Origin: Gammaproteobacteria bacterium
GTDB lineage: Bacteria > Pseudomonadota > Gammaproteobacteria > Pseudomonadales > Azotimanducaceae
Reading direction: 5' to 3'
Assembly (NCBI GenBank): GCA_002704225.1
Contig: PAFU01000026.1
Span: 95,667-159,666, forward strand
DNA length: 64,000 bases
Shown here in pieces: positions 58,458 through 64,000 of this stretch. Numbering within the stretch: position 1 is the stretch's first letter; each line of letters opens with the position of its first letter. A program made the translations under genes and the position numbers. The notes under the pieces are model-generated. The model saw only the letters and a program-made list of their open reading frames with translations. It made no database searches and was not told where the DNA came from.

Positions 58458-59003
58458 ATGAGCATTCATCCAATCATTAAGATGGGCCATCCGACCCTGC
58501 GCCAGGTCGCCAAACCAGTGGCCCCCGCGGACATAGACAGTGCAAAAATGCATACGCTAATCGCAGACATGATCGAAACCCTGCACGACGCCGGCGGTAT
58601 CGGCCTCGCAGCGCCCCAAATCAATCAACCCATCCAGCTTGCCATCATCGAGGTGCCCGGCGGCCCAAGCCGCTATGGAGAGATTGAACCCATACCCTTG
58701 ACCGTATTTTTCAACCCGGTTCTGACCGTTATCGAGCCAGAGGAGGCAGGCTACTGGGAGGGTTGTTTGTCCGTGCCCGGCCTACGCGGCTTTGTGTATC
58801 GACCCCAGCATGTTCGCGTGGATTACATGGACGCGTCCGGCAACGACGCCACGCTGGAACTGCAAGGGTTTCTTGCGACCGTCGTACAGCACGAATTTGA
58901 TCATCTGGCAGGACGGCTTTATGTGGACCATATCCGCGATATGACCCAACTCGTCTTCGAGGACGAATGGCTGGCCCAACAGACCCCAGATTCCGTCGAC
59001 TAA
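58458..59003 (+). CDS. def: Peptide deformylase
   Basis: Removes the formyl group from new proteins. The three metal-site motifs are GIGLAAPQ (47-54), EGCLSVPG with Cys103 (101-108) and QHEFDHL with His145, Glu146, His149. 181 aa. It lies 33 bases after ygfA, away from the usual def-fmt pair; no fmt is in the window, so a second def elsewhere is possible. Confidence 0.95.
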   Translation: MSIHPIIKMGHPTLRQVAKPVAPADIDSAKMHTLIADMIETLHDAGGIGLAAPQINQPIQLAIIEVPGGPSRYGEIEPIPLTVFFNPVLTVIEPEEAGYWEGCLSVPGLRGFVYRPQHVRVDYMDASGNDATLELQGFLATVVQHEFDHLAGRLYVDHIRDMTQLVFEDEWLAQQTPDSVD

Positions 59004-59012
59004 CCTCCAGCG

Positions 59013-60527
59013 TTAACGCAGAAACAACTCGTAAGCGGGGTTCTCTTCTTCGGACCAAAAACGATAGCCAATTCGCTGAAGGTAATCCCGCAGCTTCTTT
59101 TTGTCTTTGGTACCAGCGTCAAAACCCACCAACACCCGGCCCCATGCAGAGCCATGGTTTCGATAGTGGAATAGCGAGATATTCCAGTCGGAGCCCAGAC
59201 CAGATAAAAACTGCAGCAGCGCGCCTGGACGCTCTGGGAACTCAAAGCGAAACAGCATTTCCGCGCCCGGGCTGCCGCGGTGACCGCCCACCATATGGCG
59301 CACATGCACCTTGGCGGCTTCATTCTCGGTCATATCAAAAACCTGATAACCCTTGGCCTGTAGCTGAGCCACCAGATCCAGACGATCCTCCTTAGACTTC
59401 ACGCCGATGCCGACGTAAATATGGGCTTGATCCGCATCAGCGCATCGGTAATTGAATTCCGTGATGGCGCGCTTACCCAGCGCCCGACAAAACTTAAGAA
59501 AACTTCCCTTCGCCTCATCGATGGTGACCGCGAGTATTGCTTCTCGGGATTCACCCACTTCCGCACGCTCAGAGATGTGTCGAAGTCGATCAAAGTTCAC
59601 GTTCGCGCCGCTGACGATGGACACCACATGTGACATGCCAGGATTGGCACCGACGTAGCGCTTCATGCCCGCAATGGCCAAGGCCCCAGCAGGCTCTGCG
59701 ACACACCGGGTATCTTCAAAAACATCCTTGATAGCGGCGCAGATCTCGTCGACGCTCACTACCACGACATCGTCTACGTAGCGCTTAGCAATTTTGAACG
59801 TTTCTTTACCGATTTGGGCCACGCTAACGCCGTCTGCAAACAGATCCAGTTTTTCGATGGGCAAACTGACGCGCCGCCCGGCTTTCATGGCGGCATCTAG
59901 GCAGTTGGAGCCTTCGGCTTCGACACCGATGATTTTCGTCTTAGGGTGTAAGTACTTCACATAGGCCGCCACACCAGCAATCAATCCGCCGCCGCCAACC
60001 GGAATAAAAATCGCATCCAGCGGTCGGCTGTGCTGATTGACGATTTCCATACCAATGGTGCCTTGGCCAGCAATCACATCCACATCGTCGTAGGGCGGAA
60101 TGTAAATCAGACCTTCGGATTCACACAGGTGCTTGGCATGCAAAGCCGCTTCGTTGTAGTTGTCTCCGTGCAGTACGACCTTGGCCCCGCGGTCACGAAC
60201 CGCGTTAACCTTGATACTGGGCGTATTCAGACCCATGACGATGGTCGCGCGAATACCAAGCGTCTGGGCGGAAATCGCGACGCCTTGCGCGTGATTGCCC
60301 GCGGATGCAGTAATGACCCCAGTGGATTTTTGGTCTTCGCTGAGCTGAGCCATTTTGTTGTAGGCACCGCGCAGCTTGAAACTGTAAACAGACTGCATGT
60401 CCTCACGTTTCAAACTGACCTGCAGCCCAAGCCGCCGACTGAGCAGCGGCGCTGGCGAAAGCGGGCTCTCAACAGCGAGTTCGTAGACCTTTGAGCCAAG
60501 AATTTTCTTTACATAACTTTCTAACAT
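59013..60527 (-). CDS. ilvA: Threonine dehydratase (biosynthetic)
   Basis: PLP enzyme making 2-oxobutanoate for isoleucine. The Schiff-base lysine is in SVYSFKLRGAYNKM, SAGNHAQGVA precedes the phosphate loop, and VGGGGLIAG follows. Residues about 330-504 are two ACT-like domains that bind isoleucine and valine in homologues, so it should be feedback regulated. 504 aa is the long regulated form. Divergent from rpiA, 43 bases apart, a pairing seen in Pseudomonas. Confidence 0.96.
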   Translation of the reverse strand: MLESYVKKILGSKVYELAVESPLSPAPLLSRRLGLQVSLKREDMQSVYSFKLRGAYNKMAQLSEDQKSTGVITASAGNHAQGVAISAQTLGIRATIVMGLNTPSIKVNAVRDRGAKVVLHGDNYNEAALHAKHLCESEGLIYIPPYDDVDVIAGQGTIGMEIVNQHSRPLDAIFIPVGGGGLIAGVAAYVKYLHPKTKIIGVEAEGSNCLDAAMKAGRRVSLPIEKLDLFADGVSVAQIGKETFKIAKRYVDDVVVVSVDEICAAIKDVFEDTRCVAEPAGALAIAGMKRYVGANPGMSHVVSIVSGANVNFDRLRHISERAEVGESREAILAVTIDEAKGSFLKFCRALGKRAITEFNYRCADADQAHIYVGIGVKSKEDRLDLVAQLQAKGYQVFDMTENEAAKVHVRHMVGGHRGSPGAEMLFRFEFPERPGALLQFLSGLGSDWNISLFHYRNHGSAWGRVLVGFDAGTKDKKKLRDYLQRIGYRFWSEEENPAYELFLR

Positions 60528-60551
60528 GCCAACAATTTCTCAGTCATTGTG

Positions 60552-60567
60552 AGGACGTATCCGTCCT
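60552..60567 (+). promoter_or_regulatory. Perfect 6-bp hairpin over the rpiA ribosome site
   Basis: AGGACG (60552-60557), loop TATC, CGTCCT (60562-60567). The left arm contains the only AGGA-like ribosome binding sequence before the TTG at 60571, so pairing would hide it. TTTTG follows, so an attenuator-like reading is also possible. Confidence 0.45.
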
Positions 60568-60570
60568 ATT

Positions 60571-61287
60571 TTGTTTCACCCGCAAACGAGGCGCTTTATC
60601 AGTCAATCTCAAGACCAACTTAAGCAGCAAGCTGCTCAAGCCGCCATTTCCTATATCGCACCCAAACTCGAGCGCAAAAGTGTTGTCGGTGTCGGCACCG
60701 GTTCAACCGCCAATTGCTTCATTGATGAGCTGGCCAAAATCAAACACACCTTCGACGCCGCTGTTGCCTCCAGCGAGGAAACCCACAGGCGACTCGCTGC
60801 CCATGGCATTACGGTCTTGGATCTCAATGCCGCCCCACAGCTCGACGTCTATGTCGATGGCGCCGACGAGATAGATAAGGCCTGTAACATGATCAAGGGT
60901 GGGGGCGCGGCCCTAACCCGAGAAAAAATCGTGGCATCCGCTGCCGACGAATTCGTCTGTATCGCCGACAGTAGCAAGTTGGTCGCTCAACTGGGTGCGT
61001 TTCCATTGCCCGTCGAAGTCATTCCCATGGCCCGCAGCCTCGTCGCTCGAGCCCTCGTCGCCTTGGGCGGTCATCCGATCTGGCGAGAAGGCGTTACGAC
61101 GGACAACGGTAACCTCATTCTCGACGTCCATGGCTTTGCCATTGATCAGCCTCTCGACCTTGAGAAGCGCATCAATGACATTGCCGGTGTCGTCTGCAAC
61201 GGCATTTTCGCCCAACAGGCGGCCAATGTCGCGTTTTTAGCAGACGAAAACGGTATCACTGCCTTGGATGCGCAACAGAAACGGTGA
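60571..61287 (+). CDS. rpiA: Ribose-5-phosphate isomerase A
   Basis: Interconverts ribose 5-phosphate and ribulose 5-phosphate. [15 protein letters not shown] binds phosphate, YVDGADEID and [13 protein letters not shown] hold the catalytic Asp, Glu and Lys; [11 protein letters not shown] follows. There is no ATG near the expected N-terminus (homology starts about QSQDQLK); TTG at 60571 gives 238 aa and is the best candidate. Possible ribosome-site hairpin just upstream. Confidence 0.94.
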   Translation: MFHPQTRRFISQSQDQLKQQAAQAAISYIAPKLERKSVVGVGTGSTANCFIDELAKIKHTFDAAVASSEETHRRLAAHGITVLDLNAAPQLDVYVDGADEIDKACNMIKGGGAALTREKIVASAADEFVCIADSSKLVAQLGAFPLPVEVIPMARSLVARALVALGGHPIWREGVTTDNGNLILDVHGFAIDQPLDLEKRINDIAGVVCNGIFAQQAANVAFLADENGITALDAQQKR

Positions 61288-61301
61288 TGCGTGTCCCGCA
61301 G

Positions 61302-61321
61302 GAGGCCTTTTATCAGGCCTC
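61302..61321. terminator. 7-bp perfect hairpin between convergent genes
   Basis: GAGGCCT (61302-61308) and AGGCCTC (61315-61321) with a six-base loop. The right arm covers the stop of the flavoprotein gene. No T-tract follows on either strand, so termination strength is uncertain. Confidence 0.45.
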
Positions 61322-62698
61322 GGTCAACGGTAACAGTTTATCCGGGTTCAGAATTTGGTCCGGATCGAAGAGATGCTTCAGGCCACGCATCAGCGATATT
61401 TCGTCGTCACCGCGGCTGTAGCCGAGAAAATCTCGCTTCAGCAGACCAACCCCGTGTTCGGCAGAAATGCTGCCGCGCCGCGCCTGCACCAGTTCGAATA
61501 TTTTCGGGCTCATGGTGTGCCCGACATGGAAGAATTCCTCGAGAGACAGAGACTCTGGCCGCAGGATGTTCAGGTGTAAATTCCCGTCGCCAATATGTCC
61601 GTACCAACACACCTCAAAGTCTGGATAACCTTCATTGACGTAGCGATCCACATCCGCAAGAAACCCCGGCACTTCGCTGATACGCACCGACAGATCATTC
61701 TTGTATGGCGTATAGGGAGCGAGGCTCTCGGATATACCCTCACGCAGCTGCCATAGCGCGGCAGCTTGAGCCTGAGATTGGCTGATTACTCCGTCCACCA
61801 GCCAGCCTTCTTCCATACACAACGCAAACGCCTCTTCGGCCTTAGCCAGTTCGGATTCATCGAACTCCAGCAAGGCATAGTTGTCGACGCGATTTGCCAG
61901 CGGGGCAGGCAGCTTTCGATGCGCCTGCACTTTTTGCAGCGCCAAGTCCGAGAAAAACTCAAAGGCCGACAACGTCAGTTTGTCACTGAACGCGTGGAGG
62001 ATATCCAGCAGATCCACTACCGACGGCACGCCAACCACCATGACGATTTGGGGCTCTGGCTGGGGGGCCAGGTGCATGTCTAACTCGCCGATCAAGCCCA
62101 GTGTCCCCTCAGAACCAATCATCAAATGACGAAAATCGTAGCCGGTCGCGTTTTTGATCAGACCTGCGTTGCAATCGAGTAGAGCACCGGAGCCCGTAAC
62201 CACTTTCATTCCAGCCACCCAGTCCCGGGTCAGACCGTAACGAATGACTTTGATACCGCCTGCGTTGGTGGCCACGTTGCCACCAATCTGGGATGAACCG
62301 GACGATGCGAAGTCCACTGGATAATACAACCCCTGTTCCTCGGCGAAGGCCTGAAGGTTAGCCGTGACCAGACCGGGCTGGCAGGTCACGATGCGATCCT
62401 TGGCGGAAAAATCCAGAATCTTGTTCATGCGGTCAAAAGAAACAACAACCTCGCCCTGGCTTGCCACTGCACCACCCGACAATCCCGTACGTCCGCCAGA
62501 AGGCACCAGCTTGACCTGATGGGCTCTGGCGTAAGCCACGAGGTCCTGCAGTTGATCAAGACTTTCAGGAAACACCACGGCGCTCGGTGCCACCACAAAA
62601 CCGTTGGTCCAATCCTTACCCCAGATTTGCAGACTTTCTGGATCTTCTTTGATTTGCTTGGATGCCAGTACGCTGGTCAACGAGGTGCTAGAGACCAT
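61313..62698 (-). CDS. FAD-linked oxidase, D-2-hydroxyglutarate dehydrogenase-like
   Basis: 461 aa. An FAD-binding type 4 domain with SGGRTGLSGGAV and FASSGSSQIGGNVATNAGG is followed by a FAD-oxidase C-terminal domain holding CWYGHIGDGNLHLNIL with the two metal histidines and SAEHGVGLLKRDFL. GlcD, D-lactate and D-2-hydroxyglutarate dehydrogenases share this layout. In Pseudomonas a D-2-hydroxyglutarate enzyme of this kind is linked with serA; rpiA next door and serB in the window fit, but serA is not seen. ATG at 62698 has GGAG upstream; GTG at 62710 is in frame. Confidence 0.85.
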   Translation of the reverse strand: MVSSTSLTSVLASKQIKEDPESLQIWGKDWTNGFVVAPSAVVFPESLDQLQDLVAYARAHQVKLVPSGGRTGLSGGAVASQGEVVVSFDRMNKILDFSAKDRIVTCQPGLVTANLQAFAEEQGLYYPVDFASSGSSQIGGNVATNAGGIKVIRYGLTRDWVAGMKVVTGSGALLDCNAGLIKNATGYDFRHLMIGSEGTLGLIGELDMHLAPQPEPQIVMVVGVPSVVDLLDILHAFSDKLTLSAFEFFSDLALQKVQAHRKLPAPLANRVDNYALLEFDESELAKAEEAFALCMEEGWLVDGVISQSQAQAAALWQLREGISESLAPYTPYKNDLSVRISEVPGFLADVDRYVNEGYPDFEVCWYGHIGDGNLHLNILRPESLSLEEFFHVGHTMSPKIFELVQARRGSISAEHGVGLLKRDFLGYSRGDDEISLMRGLKHLFDPDQILNPDKLLPLTEA

Positions 62699-63704
62699 GA
62701 GTTTCTCCACGATAAGTTATCCAGTCACATGCTTGATCCAGCCGCTGCCAAATGGCCGCCTGTATGGCTGGCGTTTCATTCACCAAGTGATGCCGGGCAG
62801 GCGGGATGATGTGGATTTGTCCTTGGGGATAGATACGTTCCAGCACCGGTAAATTATGTCGATAGCTGACGGTACGATCGCCGTATCCATGAAGGATTTT
62901 AGGCTCCAAAAAGGAAGGCGCCAGTGACTCGAAGCGGCTGAACCAATTGACCATGGCATTGACCCACGCTACCGGGAGCGTTTGGGCCTGCAGCGGGTCG
63001 CGACCCAACAAAGCGACAAATTCCGGGTTATCAATGTTCGTCGACACGTCGCGCGGACGGGATTCCACCATGCGCTTGGCCAGCTCAAATACCCAACGCA
63101 TGGAAATCCAAGCATAGGGTCTCACCAATGGCGCGAGCAGCACCATCTCTCCCGTTGGGCGATTCAGTTCCGTGAGTTGCTTCTGCTGCCAATATTCCAT
63201 GGTCAGTGCACCGCCCATGCTCTGACCAAACCAATGCAGAGGCAGATCGACTGAGAGGCGTTTGCTCAATTTGTGCACAACCCCAAGGACCTCAATGTAG
63301 CGTTGAAAGTCGCTGATCGTTGCCTGGGGCCCGGTCGACAATCCGTGTCCGATTTGGTCAAACCCCACCACGGCGATGTTGCGCTCAAGCAGTTCAGCCA
63401 CCAGATGGCCATACAGCCCCATATGGTCGTAGTAACCGTGACAGACCAATGCCCAAGCCACCGGCTCATTTCCTGCGGGCCGGAAGGTCTGCACAAAAAT
63501 ACGCTCCTGACCCACCGCAACCACACCGTAGGAGCGGGTCGCACCAGCGTGTTCAAAACCCAGACTGTAATACCCGTTGTATTGCTCAAACAGACTCGGA
63601 TCAATCTCGCACCAGGTGCCCTCGTCCACGGGAGACGCCGCCAATCCATGAATCAAGGCCGCATCATCAAAAACACACTGTCCGCGTTTCGCCAACTCGA
63701 TCAC
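62688..63704 (-). CDS. Alpha/beta hydrolase, lysophospholipase-like
   Basis: 338 aa. The hydrolase core starts about residue 85 (VCHGYYDHMG oxyanion loop), the nucleophile Ser is in FGQSMGGAL, and the His is in ARHHLVNE. The first 80 residues are not catalytic. It resembles monoacylglycerol lipase/lysophospholipase L2 but the substrate is not decidable. GTG start at 63704; its end overlaps the flavoprotein start by 11 bases, and it follows the aldolase by 9 bases. Confidence 0.82.
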   Translation of the reverse strand: MIELAKRGQCVFDDAALIHGLAASPVDEGTWCEIDPSLFEQYNGYYSLGFEHAGATRSYGVVAVGQERIFVQTFRPAGNEPVAWALVCHGYYDHMGLYGHLVAELLERNIAVVGFDQIGHGLSTGPQATISDFQRYIEVLGVVHKLSKRLSVDLPLHWFGQSMGGALTMEYWQQKQLTELNRPTGEMVLLAPLVRPYAWISMRWVFELAKRMVESRPRDVSTNIDNPEFVALLGRDPLQAQTLPVAWVNAMVNWFSRFESLAPSFLEPKILHGYGDRTVSYRHNLPVLERIYPQGQIHIIPPARHHLVNETPAIQAAIWQRLDQACDWITYRGETHGL

Positions 63705-63713
63705 GCGATCTAC

Positions 63714-64000
63714 CTAGGCAATCAGAGGCGTTAGTTCACCGGCGGCGTAGTGCATGAACATGGCATCCAGCGACTTGGCTTGAATTTTATCTGCATGACC
63801 CGCGGTGCCGAAGGCTTCGTAACGCGCGACCACAACATCTTTCATGGCTTGTTGAGACACCGCCAGATATTTGCGTGGATCAAACTCGCTCGGATTACCC
63901 GTTAAAAATTTACGGATGGAGGCGGTTGAGGCCAAGCGCAGGTCCGTATCGATATTTACCTTACGCACGCCATGCTTGATCCCTTGCTGAATTTCTTCCA
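63714..64000 (-). CDS. fba: Class II fructose-bisphosphate aldolase (C-terminal part only)
   Basis: Only the last about 95 codons are in the window. The visible IKHGVRKVNIDTDLRLAST holds the Asn/Asp dihydroxyacetone-phosphate site of class II aldolases. The later NPSEFDPRKYL and AFGTAGHADKIQ fit the C-terminal arm of the longer (type A-B, Calvin/Entner type) subgroup. The gene continues beyond the right edge. Confidence 0.92.
   Translation of the reverse strand, partial: EEIQQGIKHGVRKVNIDTDLRLASTASIRKFLTGNPSEFDPRKYLAVSQQAMKDVVVARYEAFGTAGHADKIQAKSLDAMFMHYAAGELTPLIA

Overview
The window is a gene-dense stretch of chromosome from a gammaproteobacterium, probably a marine member near the Oceanospirillales/Pseudomonadales. 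The evidence is gene content and order: miaA-mutL-amiB-tsaE-nnr/queG-orn/psd/serB/smp/parC-parE-cpdA-DUF1249/tolC/waaA and rpiA/ilvA/ygfA/6S RNA/zapA/ygfB/pepP/ubiH follow arrangements familiar from Pseudomonas and, in part, E. coli. Assignment below class level is inference. I see no insertion sequence, prophage, CRISPR array, rRNA or convincing tRNA, and no recognisable transcription factor. No gene-free stretch exceeds 300 bases; the longest are 56638-56896 and 16658-16869.

Region by region. 1-6.2 kb (minus): nnr, tsaE, amiB, mutL and a truncated miaA, a tight run for metabolite repair, tRNA modification, wall hydrolysis and mismatch repair. 6.3-9.7 kb: queG (plus), orn (minus), rhdA-psd (plus). 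9.7-12.3 kb: the EF-P module efp-epmA with divergent epmB. 12.3-18.1 kb: serB, an Smp/YtjB membrane protein, a VOC protein, an orphan MutS-like ATPase, nhaA. 18.1-25.4 kb: topoisomerase IV (parC, parE), cpdA, a DUF1249 gene and divergent tolC. 25.4-28.4 kb: lipid A/core genes waaA and lpxL, with a truncated sugar-kinase-like protein coupled to waaA. 28.4-32.9 kb: argE-argA, ilvD and a small four-cysteine protein.

32.9-38.9 kb (minus): lgt, thyA, folA, an AcoX-like kinase, fabV, hemE and a small membrane protein. 39.0-43.4 kb: an accessory block (TANGO2/NRDE protein, MFS permease, PPOX-fold protein, Nu-class GST, atypical SDR) between lgt and ptsP, which are neighbours in E. coli. 43.4-48.4 kb: ptsP, rppH and a YyaL-type protein. 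48.4-56.2 kb (minus): ygfB-pepP-ubiH then gcvT-gcvH-gcvPA-gcvPB, the complete glycine-specific P, H and T proteins with P split in two. 56.3-59.0 kb: small membrane protein, coiled-coil protein, zapA, 6S RNA, ygfA, def. 59.0-64 kb: ilvA, rpiA, a D-2-hydroxyglutarate-dehydrogenase-like flavoprotein, an alpha/beta hydrolase and the 3' end of class II aldolase.

Themes: one-carbon/folate metabolism recurs (glycine cleavage, ygfA, folA, thyA, serB), as do envelope biogenesis (amiB, psd, lgt, waaA, lpxL, tolC) and translation/RNA quality control (efp module, def, orn, rppH, miaA, queG, tsaE). No large new system is evident. The most unusual items are familiar folds with missing catalytic parts: the truncated kinase in the waaA operon, an SDR without its YxxxK pair, a YyaL protein with half of its CxxC, and the orphan MutS ATPase.
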